DNA of 15,493 nucleotides from an uncultured Oscillospiraceae bacterium (lineage in GTDB: Bacteria; Bacillota; Clostridia; Oscillospirales; Oscillospiraceae): positions 1 through 15,493 of the forward strand of contig CAJLCG010000058.1 of NCBI GenBank assembly GCA_905205085.1, read 5' to 3'. Below are positions 6,772-13,230 of this stretch, in pieces. The notes under the pieces were generated by a model. That model ran no database searches and was not told where the DNA came from. It saw nothing but the letters and a program-made list of their open reading frames with translations. Within the stretch, counting starts at the first letter, position 1; every line of letters starts with the position of its first letter. Made by a program: the position numbers and the translations under genes.

Positions 6772-8952
6772 TCAAACACGCTCCAGATCAAACTGCAGCG
6801 CCTGATACTCCTGCAGGATGGGCAGGGCCAGGCCGCCATACATCAGCTGGTCGCCGCCGTACACTTCGCCGTTGACTTTGTAGTCCGCGTTGGGGTCCAG
6901 TCCCTTGAGCCGCAGCAGGGGACGGATGGGGTTGGCGTGTCCCACCCCCATCACCACACCCACCAGGGCGCGGCTCTTGTCGGGGGCCACATTCATCCAG
7001 GCGTTGAAGGCCTCCTGCCGGAAGGGATCGCTGAGGCGGTAGTAGTCGCCCCGCAGCACCAGGTCCCAGCAGCTGCGGAAGTGCTGGATCTGGGTGCGGA
7101 CCTCCTCCATCTCCTCGGGGGTGATCTCATTGAGGTCCAGCTCATAGCCGAAGGTGCCTCCGGCGGCCACCACGCCCCGGGTGTGCATGGGGACGCTGCG
7201 GCCAGTCAAACCGTTGGGCACGGCGGACACGTGGGCGCCCACGGTGGAGCAGGGGTAGCAGAAAGAAGTGCCGTACTGGATGCGCAGGCGCTCGATGGCG
7301 TCTGTGTTATCGGAGCACCAAATCTGGGGAGTGTAATAGAGCATGCCGCAGTCAAAGCGTCCGCCGCCGCCGCTGCACCCTTCGATGAGCACCTGGGGGA
7401 ACTCCTGATGGAGCATCTCCAGGATCTCGTAGACACCCAGCACATAGCGGTGGTACACCTCGCCCTGGCGCTGGGCGGGCAAGGCGGCGCTCCACACATC
7501 GGTGAGGCTGCGGTTCATGTCCCACTTCACATAGGAGATAGGGGCGCTGTTCAGGGTGGCCCGCAGGTTATCCATAATGTACTGGCGCACCTCGGCCCGG
7601 GTCAGATCCAGCACCAGCTGGGAGCGGCCCCGGGTCATGGGACGGCCGGGCACCTGGAAGGCCCAGTCGGGATGGGCCCGGTAGAGGTCGGAGTCCTCGT
7701 TGACCATCTCGGGCTCCACCCACAGGCCGAATTTCATGCCCATCTCCTCAATGCGGTGGGCCAGGGGGCCCAGGCCGCCGGGCAGCTTGGTCTGGTTGAC
7801 GTTCCAGTCGCCCAGACCGGCAAAGTCATCATTGCGCTTGCCAAACCAGCCGTCGTCCATCACCATCATCTCAACCCCAACCTGGCTGGCCGCTTTGGCG
7901 ATGGAGCAGATCTTCTCCGCGTCAAAGTCGAACATGGTGGCCTCCCAGTTGTTGATGAGGATGGGGCGGCGCTGGTCCTTCCAGGGACCCCGGCACAGGT
8001 TGAGGCGGATGGCCCGGTGGAACTGACGGCTCATGTGGCCCAGTCCTTCACAGGAGAACACCATGGCCGCCTCGGGGGTGGTAAAGGACTCTCCGGGCTG
8101 GAGCGTCCAGCAGAAATGGAAGGGGTTGATGCCCAAGGTCAGGCGGGTCTCGTGGAACTGGGTATATTCCGTATTGGCCTGAAAACTGCCGGAGTAAACC
8201 AGGGCCACGCCCCAGCAGCGTCCGCCGTCCTCGGTGGTCTCATGGTCACACAGCACAACAAAGGGGTTTTGCTGATGGCTGGACGAGCCGCGCACACTGC
8301 CCACCGTGTGGACACCCTGAGTCAGGGGCATCCGCACCGGCTCACGCTCCCGGGCGTAGGCGCCGCCCAGGGTAATGAGGTCGTGCTCTCCCACCGGGAA
8401 GTCCAGGCACACCGAAGATACCCGCTCCAGATCCACAGGGGTCTGACCCCCATTGCGCACCCGTACCGCCCGGGTGATCAGATCATACTCTTCCAGCACG
8501 CCGTACAGCAGCTCTACCTCCAGGCCGGTACAGCTGTCCCGCAGCTCCACCGACAGGGTCTGAGCGGTCACGCCCTCATCGTAGAAGGCAGGCAGCCCCT
8601 CCAGGGCATACTTTCCTTCCCGAACGGTGTGGCGGACATAGCGCAGATCCACGGTATGGCTTCCATTTCCGCAGGAGGCCTCCACGCTGGGCAGACGGAA
8701 GTCTCCTATGCCGCAGGAGGAGTATTCCTGGGGCAGGGTGTCCAGAGAGTAGGTGCGGTCCTTCCCCACCTCGTAGGGGTTGGGAGAAAAGCCCCGGTCC
8801 TCGTGCACAATGCGGTTGGACAGGTCACCGCCCCGCAGGCGGGGACCGTAATAAGTGTGCAGCAGCACTCCCGTAGAGTCCACCTTCATCTGATAGGTGG
8901 TAGCGGCAGTGCTCAGAGTAATCGTATTGCGGCGTTCATCAAAGAAAATCAT
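6772..8952 (-). CDS. alpha-galactosidase, GH36
   Basis: The 726-residue enzyme has the size of bacterial group I GH36 alpha-galactosidases (AgaA/AgaB, RafA, about 730), which are cytosolic tetramers removing terminal alpha-1,6-galactose from melibiose, raffinose and stachyose. Domains in order: N-terminal beta-supersandwich (1-325), catalytic barrel beginning near INNWEATMFDF (333-343), C-terminal beta domain. The nucleophile is D478 in KWDMNR and the acid/base is D548 in WCSDNTD, the same numbers as in Geobacillus AgaA; CSGGGGRFD (526-534) is the conserved loop. There is no signal peptide, so intact oligosaccharide must be imported first, which fits the ABC genes upstream. A GGAT-type ribosome site precedes ATG 8952. 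The symbol could be agaA, rafA or melA-like, so none is assigned. Confidence 0.96.
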   Translation of the reverse strand: MIFFDERRNTITLSTAATTYQMKVDSTGVLLHTYYGPRLRGGDLSNRIVHEDRGFSPNPYEVGKDRTYSLDTLPQEYSSCGIGDFRLPSVEASCGNGSHTVDLRYVRHTVREGKYALEGLPAFYDEGVTAQTLSVELRDSCTGLEVELLYGVLEEYDLITRAVRVRNGGQTPVDLERVSSVCLDFPVGEHDLITLGGAYAREREPVRMPLTQGVHTVGSVRGSSSHQQNPFVVLCDHETTEDGGRCWGVALVYSGSFQANTEYTQFHETRLTLGINPFHFCWTLQPGESFTTPEAAMVFSCEGLGHMSRQFHRAIRLNLCRGPWKDQRRPILINNWEATMFDFDAEKICSIAKAASQVGVEMMVMDDGWFGKRNDDFAGLGDWNVNQTKLPGGLGPLAHRIEEMGMKFGLWVEPEMVNEDSDLYRAHPDWAFQVPGRPMTRGRSQLVLDLTRAEVRQYIMDNLRATLNSAPISYVKWDMNRSLTDVWSAALPAQRQGEVYHRYVLGVYEILEMLHQEFPQVLIEGCSGGGGRFDCGMLYYTPQIWCSDNTDAIERLRIQYGTSFCYPCSTVGAHVSAVPNGLTGRSVPMHTRGVVAAGGTFGYELDLNEITPEEMEEVRTQIQHFRSCWDLVLRGDYYRLSDPFRQEAFNAWMNVAPDKSRALVGVVMGVGHANPIRPLLRLKGLDPNADYKVNGEVYGGDQLMYGGLALPILQEYQALQFDLERV

Positions 8953-8999
8953 AACTGGTCATCCTTAAATTATAGAGTGCGCAAATCGGCGGCCTGCCG

Positions 9000-9029
9000 C
9001 CTGGGGCGGCCCAAACAGGCCGCCCCAGG
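9000..9029 (-). promoter_or_regulatory. intercistronic GC hairpin before the alpha-galactosidase gene
   Basis: CCTGGGGCGGCC (9000-9011) and GGCCGCCCCAGG (9018-9029) are perfect 12-base arms around a 6-base loop. In the direction of the operon (leftward) no U-tract follows, so it is not a normal intrinsic terminator. A 3'-end stabiliser of the upstream permease message, or an RNA processing site, is more likely. Confidence 0.6.
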
Positions 9030-9041
9030 AAAAACAGATTC

Positions 9042-9881
9042 TTATTTGCCGCCGGTAAGGGCAATGCCCTCGATAAACTGGCGCTGGAAAATGAGGTACA
9101 AAATCAGCATGGGGATCATAGCGAACAGGCTGCCCGCCATGAGCACGGGGTAGTTGGTCATAAACTGGCCCTTCAGGGTGGCCAGACCGGAGGACAGGGT
9201 CATCAGGTTGATGTCGGTGTTCACCACCAGGGGCCACATCAGGTCTGCGTAGGCAAACACGGCGGTGAAGATGGTCAGGGCGGCCACCGAGGTACCGGTC
9301 AGGGGCAGCATCACCTTGGTGAAGGTCTGCCACTGGTTGCAGCCGTCCAGGTAGGCGGCCTCACCGATCTCGTTGGGGATGCCCATGTAGGCCTGGCGCA
9401 GGAAGAAGGTACCAAAGGCGCTGACCAGACCAGGGAAGATCAGGGCGAAGATGCTCTCAGTCAGACCGACCTTAGCCAGCATCTGATACTGGGGAATAAC
9501 GAAGATCTGAGAGGGCATCATCATCTGCACCAGCACCAGGGTGAAGAGCAGATTCTTGCCCTTGAAGTGCAGCTTGGCAAAGGCGTAGCCGGCCATGGAG
9601 CTGAACACGATGGCGCAGATCACACGCACCAGCACCATGATGATGGTGTTGACGTACAGGTTGACAAAGGGCAGGCTGGTGAGGGCGTCCTTAAAGTTGG
9701 ACCACACAATCTTCTCGGGGAAAATCGTGGGCGGAATCTGCACGCTCTCAGACAGGGATTTCAGCGAAGTCAGGATCATCCACAGGAAGGGGAAGATCAT
9801 CAGCAGGGCGCCTGCAATCAGGAAGAAGTAGGTAAGCCCCGTAGCAATGCCGCGGCTGCGGCTCATGGTTCCGGTTTTCAT
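9042..9881 (-). CDS. sugar ABC transporter permease (MalG/MsmG type)
   Basis: The 279-residue protein has six predicted membrane helices, and the cytoplasmic EAA loop that docks the ATPase is clear (EAAYLDGCNQWQTFTKVMLP, starting near residue 178). That loop, the size and the C-terminal FIEGIALTGGK are typical of the second permease of CUT1 carbohydrate importers (MalG, MsmG, RafG). It pairs with the permease encoded 16 bases upstream. AAAGGAGG precedes the ATG at 9881. With the binding protein and the alpha-galactosidase in the operon, the likely cargo is raffinose, melibiose or stachyose. No ATPase gene is visible in the window. Confidence 0.95.
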   Translation of the reverse strand: MKTGTMSRSRGIATGLTYFFLIAGALLMIFPFLWMILTSLKSLSESVQIPPTIFPEKIVWSNFKDALTSLPFVNLYVNTIIMVLVRVICAIVFSSMAGYAFAKLHFKGKNLLFTLVLVQMMMPSQIFVIPQYQMLAKVGLTESIFALIFPGLVSAFGTFFLRQAYMGIPNEIGEAAYLDGCNQWQTFTKVMLPLTGTSVAALTIFTAVFAYADLMWPLVVNTDINLMTLSSGLATLKGQFMTNYPVLMAGSLFAMIPMLILYLIFQRQFIEGIALTGGK

Positions 9882-9897
9882 GATACTTCCTCCTTTC

Positions 9898-10785
9898 TTA
9901 GACGTCGTAGTTGACCCACTTCTTCTGACCGATAAACTGGATAACAGTCACAATACCGATCAGGAAGATGGTCCAGATCACGATGGCAGAGGCATAACCC
10001 TTGTTGCCCGCCACAAAGGCCTCCCGATAGAAGAGGTACATCAGGCTCTGTACGTCGGGCAGCACCGGGTTGGACTGGTCGATCATCATGTAGATGAGGT
10101 CATACACCTTCAAAGAGGCCATCATACGCATGATGAGGGTGACGAACAGGGTGGGGGAGATCATGGGCAGGGTGATGGAGAAGAACTGCTTGATGCGGCC
10201 GGCGCCGTCGATACGGGCAGCCTCATAGTAGCTCTTGGAGATATTCTGCAAGCCGGACAGCAGCAGCACCGCGTCGTAGCCGATGGAACTCCAGATGGCC
10301 ACGATGGCACAGGCCACAATGGCGGTCTTGGGATCGGTCAGCCAGCTGATCTTGGTGCCCAGGATCTGATTGATGATACCATATTCGCCGTTGAACATCC
10401 AGCGCCACACCATGGCGATGGCAGCAGGGGCACACACCATGGGCAGAAAGTAGATGGCCCGGAAGCCACCCTTGAACTTCACCTTTGCGTTGAGCAGCAG
10501 AGCTACCAGCAGGGCCAGGATGATGCCCACGGGCACGGTAAGGATACAGAAGAGGATGGTGTTCCAGGTGGCCTTCCAGAACTCAGGGGACTGGAACATC
10601 TCGATGTAGTTATTGATGCCGTTAAAGGTAGAAGCACCAAAGGTTTTGGTCTTGGAAAAACTGAGGATAAAGGTTTCGATCAGGGGGTAATAGTTTAAAA
10701 TCAGCAGACCGATGATGGTAGGAGCCACCATCAGCCATGCCCAGTGCTGCTCTTTCCGGGCAGCGATGGATTGGGCTTTGCGCAT
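9898..10785 (-). CDS. sugar ABC transporter permease (MalF/MsmF type)
   Basis: The 295-residue protein is the first permease of a CUT1 importer. The chain has about six membrane helices; the opening (KEQHWAWLMVAPTIIGLLIL) and the EAA loop (YEAARIDGAGRIKQFFSITL, near residue 190) are characteristic of MsmF/UgpA-type subunits. It lacks the long periplasmic insert of E. coli MalF, as usual in Firmicutes. AAAGGAG lies about nine bases before ATG 10785. It follows the binding-protein gene across an 81-base gap that contains a strong hairpin, and is followed closely by the partner permease. Confidence 0.95.
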   Translation of the reverse strand: MRKAQSIAARKEQHWAWLMVAPTIIGLLILNYYPLIETFILSFSKTKTFGASTFNGINNYIEMFQSPEFWKATWNTILFCILTVPVGIILALLVALLLNAKVKFKGGFRAIYFLPMVCAPAAIAMVWRWMFNGEYGIINQILGTKISWLTDPKTAIVACAIVAIWSSIGYDAVLLLSGLQNISKSYYEAARIDGAGRIKQFFSITLPMISPTLFVTLIMRMMASLKVYDLIYMMIDQSNPVLPDVQSLMYLFYREAFVAGNKGYASAIVIWTIFLIGIVTVIQFIGQKKWVNYDV

Positions 10786-10808
10786 GGATTTCTACTCCTT
10801 TCACTCTT

Positions 10809-10834
10809 CGGCGGGTGGCCGAAGCCACCCGCCG
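10809..10834 (-). promoter_or_regulatory. UUCG-capped hairpin between binding-protein and permease genes
   Basis: On the minus strand an 11-base perfect stem, CGGCGGGTGGC with its complement, closes a TTCG loop with a C-G closing pair, the extra-stable UUCG tetraloop. No U-tract follows; the ribosome site of the permease gene begins about eight bases later. Such hairpins after binding-protein genes often protect the 3' end and keep that message more abundant than the permease part. Confidence 0.7.
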
Positions 10835-10866
10835 CGGATCGCTTCTCTGCTTTTTTCGAAAGAAGA

Positions 10867-12156
10867 TCAGCCCTCTGCGATGGCCTGATTGATGATGTCG
10901 TTGCAGTTCTTCAGGCCCTCGTCCACGCTGACCTGGCCGCCGTAGATCTTGAGCATCTCATCGTTGACCTTGCTCTTCCACACGGGGCGGGTAGCGTCGT
11001 TGACGGACTGGACGGAGTAGTCGAACATATCGATGCAGGCCTGAACATTCAGCTTGTAATCAAACTGGTCGAAGGCGTCGATCCAAGCCTGCTCGGTGCC
11101 CTCATAGCCGGAGATGGCGGCGCCGTAGGAGGACTGCAGCTTCTGGGCCTCCTCGCTGCCCAGCCACTTCAGGAAGTTCATAACGGTCTCATTGTCCTGG
11201 TTCTTGGAAGAGGTAGCGTAGCACAGGCCGTTAGAGATGGTGGCGCGGCCGTCACCGGAGGCGGGGTTGGGGCTCTTGGGCAGCACAGCCACGTCCCACT
11301 TGCCCTGCATCTCGGGGTAGTTCTTCATCTCGTACAGCAGGTTCCAGGTACCCTCCAGGAACATAGCGCCCTGCTCGGAGAAGAAGGCGTTGCCGGGAGC
11401 GGTCTCAGCGAAGTAGTTCTGATCGGGGCACCACTCATAGTCCTGCAGGCCAATGTAGAACTTCATGGCGTCGATGGTGGCCTGATTGTCGAAACCGGCC
11501 GCAGTCTTGTCCTCGTTGAGGATGTAGCCGCCGTTCTGATAGACGAAGTTCCAGTAGCCCAGCTGCTCGTCGCAGTAGGCCATGTAGCCGTACTTGCCGG
11601 TGGCGTCATAGATCTTCTGGGAGGCGTCTACCAGGTCGTCCCAGGTCCAGTTCTCGTCGGGGTAAGCAACCCCGGCCTGGTCGAACATCTCCTTATTGTA
11701 CACCAGGCAGACGGTGTCCTTGTCCTTGGGGATACCGTACATACGGCCGTCGGAGCCCTGGGTGTTGGCGATGGAGATGTCGGAGTAGTGGGAGTAGGTG
11801 TCGTCGTCATACAGGTCGGTGACGTCGGCCAGCATGCCATTGTCGGCGTACAGCAGGATCTGGTTGGTGTGCATCCAGAAGATGTCAGGCAGGTTGCCGG
11901 AGCCGGCGGCGGCCTCCAGCTTGGTCCAGTACTCGTCCCAGCTGGTGACCTGGACCTCGATGGTCACATCGGGGTTCTGCTCATGGTAGGCATCGGCCAG
12001 GGCCTGCATGGCCTCGCGCTGGGAGTTGTCCCAGATCTGCATGGTCAGCTTGCCGTCGCTGCCGGCGTCGCTGCCGCCGCTGCTTCCGCAGGCGGTGACG
12101 GTGAGGGCCATAGCGGAGGCCATGAGGAAGACTGCGGTTCGTTTCAGATGTTTCAT
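10867..12156 (-). CDS. sugar-binding lipoprotein of the ABC importer
   Basis: The 429-residue product is a family 1 extracellular solute-binding protein. Residues 1-22 are a lipoprotein signal peptide (MKHLKRTAVFLMASAMALTV) ending in a lipobox V-T-A-C with C23 as the lipidation site, then a Gly/Ser/Asp linker (GSSGGSDAGSDG). The mature part begins KLTMQIWDNSQREAMQALAD and contains the family pattern KLEAAAGSGNLPDIFWMHTN. It would sit on the outer face of the membrane and deliver sugar to the two permeases. The start at 12156 is chosen because AAAGGAG precedes it and the signal peptide begins there; the frame is open another 54 codons upstream with no signal peptide or ribosome site. First gene of the operon. 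Substrate (alpha-galactosides) is inferred from the operon. Confidence 0.96.
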   Translation of the reverse strand: MKHLKRTAVFLMASAMALTVTACGSSGGSDAGSDGKLTMQIWDNSQREAMQALADAYHEQNPDVTIEVQVTSWDEYWTKLEAAAGSGNLPDIFWMHTNQILLYADNGMLADVTDLYDDDTYSHYSDISIANTQGSDGRMYGIPKDKDTVCLVYNKEMFDQAGVAYPDENWTWDDLVDASQKIYDATGKYGYMAYCDEQLGYWNFVYQNGGYILNEDKTAAGFDNQATIDAMKFYIGLQDYEWCPDQNYFAETAPGNAFFSEQGAMFLEGTWNLLYEMKNYPEMQGKWDVAVLPKSPNPASGDGRATISNGLCYATSSKNQDNETVMNFLKWLGSEEAQKLQSSYGAAISGYEGTEQAWIDAFDQFDYKLNVQACIDMFDYSVQSVNDATRPVWKSKVNDEMLKIYGGQVSVDEGLKNCNDIINQAIAEG

Positions 12157-12279
12157 GTTTTTGCTCCTTTCAACACAATGGATCATTTCGGAGTGAGACC
12201 GGCTGCGCGCCCCTTCCCAGGCGCATTTCCGTACCGGTCCGGTTCTCCTATTTCCGCGTACTGCGGTCTTGACGGGTTT

Positions 12280-12309
12280 AGTGTAGCATCTTTCCATATC
12301 TGCTGAAAA
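12280..12309 (-). promoter_or_regulatory. candidate promoter of the alpha-galactoside operon
   Basis: Reading leftward, TTTTCA (12309-12304) and the extended -10 TGC-TACACT (12288-12280) are 18 bases apart. Each hexamer has four of six consensus bases, and the TG extension adds support. A weak promoter fits a system that needs an AraC-type activator. The leader would be about 115 bases. Confidence 0.45.
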
Positions 12310-12333
12310 TGGAGGCAAGTTTTTCGAATATGC

Positions 12334-12372
12334 ACAGAAGCGACTTTAATATTATTTCTGTATATAACAGAA
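12334..12372. promoter_or_regulatory. repeated ACAGAA/TTCTGT boxes, candidate AraC-regulator sites
   Basis: ACAGAA occurs at 12334-12339 and 12367-12372, starting 33 bases apart (about three helix turns), and its complement TTCTGT at 12356-12361 makes a 17-base palindrome with the second copy. They lie about 60-100 bases upstream of the predicted start of the operon, where AraC-type activators commonly bind. The link to the regulator at 5842-6747 is inference. The rest of the gap, 12373-12576, is AT-rich with no gene or clear signal. Confidence 0.35.
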
Positions 12373-12576
12373 TACATTTTGTCATTCTTTGTGCGGATTT
12401 CACAACTTTTGTATGGTTGCACAGTTTTAAGCGCCAGTTTTTGCTGTTTTGAACAAGGCAACCCGCCGAAAAAAACAAATGTGTCCCCGTCTCTTCCTGT
12501 CATTTTGTCGTCTTCCCGGGATACATCTCCCTATAAACTTGTTGATATGTTGTTTTTCCATTTCCTGCATGTTTTG

Positions 12577-12628
12577 AAAAAGACCGCGGCGGAGTCCAGC
12601 GCACATGCGCGTGTTGCTCTGCCGCGGC
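12577..12628 (-). terminator. terminator of the ParB-BMP / phosphoesterase unit
   Basis: Reading leftward, CCGCGGCAGAG (12627-12617) pairs with CTCCGCCGCGG (12594-12584) over 11 positions including one wobble; the loop contains a smaller GCGCA/TGCGC hairpin. It is followed by TCTTTTTC, a U-tract. It lies 12 bases after the phosphoesterase stop. Confidence 0.85.
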
Positions 12629-12639
12629 CAAATGGATTC

Positions 12640-13230
12640 TTATAATTCCAAAATATACCGCTCGTAGCCGTTCACCACCCGGGTCTGCCCGTAGCGGCTC
12701 TCCCGGGGGATATTTCGTCCATAATTGAGATGGGTGTGTCCGTGAAGAAACAGGGCGGGCTGATACTTATCAAGCAGCCTGTTGAAGGTCTCAAAGCCGG
12801 TGTGGCACAGATCGTGACAGTCCACCATTCCTTTTCCCGGCGCATGAGTCAGCAGGATATCAAAGCCCCGCTTGCGCATAATCCGGGGCAGCAGCCGCCA
12901 CACCCGCCAGGTCATCTCCCGTTCTGTATACTGGTTGACCCCGTTGTTATAGCGCATACAGCCCCCCAGGCCCAAAATCCGCAGTCCCTTATACTCGTAC
13001 AGGTCCCCGTCAATACAGATACAGCCCAGCGGCGGCTCCTGCTCATAGCGGTCGTCGTGGTTGCCCCGGACATAGAGTACGGGACAATGGGCAAAGGTGG
13101 CCAGGAAGGAGAGGTAGCTGGCCTTCACATCCCCGCATGAGAGGATCAGGTCAATCCCCTCCAGCTTGTCCGGGGTGTAGTAGTCCCAGAGATACCGGGA
13201 CTCGCAGTCAGATACTACCAGAATTTTCAT
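12640..13230 (-). CDS. metallophosphoesterase with altered first metal motif
   Basis: The 196-residue protein has the calcineurin-like phosphoesterase core of small YfcE/MJ0936-type enzymes: CGDVK (32-36), RGNHDD (55-60), LLTHAPG (127-132) and HGHTHLNYG (163-171) are all intact. The first motif, normally D-x-H, is D8-C9-E10, so the usual His ligand is Glu. This may change metal choice or activity rather than abolish it. Family members cleave phosphodiesters, including nucleotides. Its ATG lies in the stop of the ParB-BMP gene (four-base ATGA overlap), so the two are made together, and a terminator follows directly. The substrate is unknown; a nucleotide-like one is a guess from the neighbour. 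Confidence 0.9.
   Translation of the reverse strand: MKILVVSDCESRYLWDYYTPDKLEGIDLILSCGDVKASYLSFLATFAHCPVLYVRGNHDDRYEQEPPLGCICIDGDLYEYKGLRILGLGGCMRYNNGVNQYTEREMTWRVWRLLPRIMRKRGFDILLTHAPGKGMVDCHDLCHTGFETFNRLLDKYQPALFLHGHTHLNYGRNIPRESRYGQTRVVNGYERYILEL

Noticed and set aside
8969..8974. A perfect TATAAT on the minus strand just before the alpha-galactosidase gene
   Set aside because: There is no -35 at the right distance (GCAGGC), and transcription would begin within the ribosome binding site, so an internal promoter here is unlikely.
6715..9153. An 812-codon open frame on the plus strand across the alpha-galactosidase gene
   Set aside because: It has no ribosome site, is rich in His, Gln, Gly and Val, and lies opposite a complete GH36 enzyme with both catalytic Asp residues.
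10744..12306. A 520-codon plus-strand frame across the binding-protein gene
   Set aside because: It is a composition shadow of Val/Gly/Leu repeats; the minus strand encodes a clear lipoprotein.
12157..12318. An N-terminal extension of the sugar-binding protein
   Set aside because: It would bury the signal peptide 54 residues into the chain; the predicted promoter lies further upstream but the ribosome site is just before 12156.
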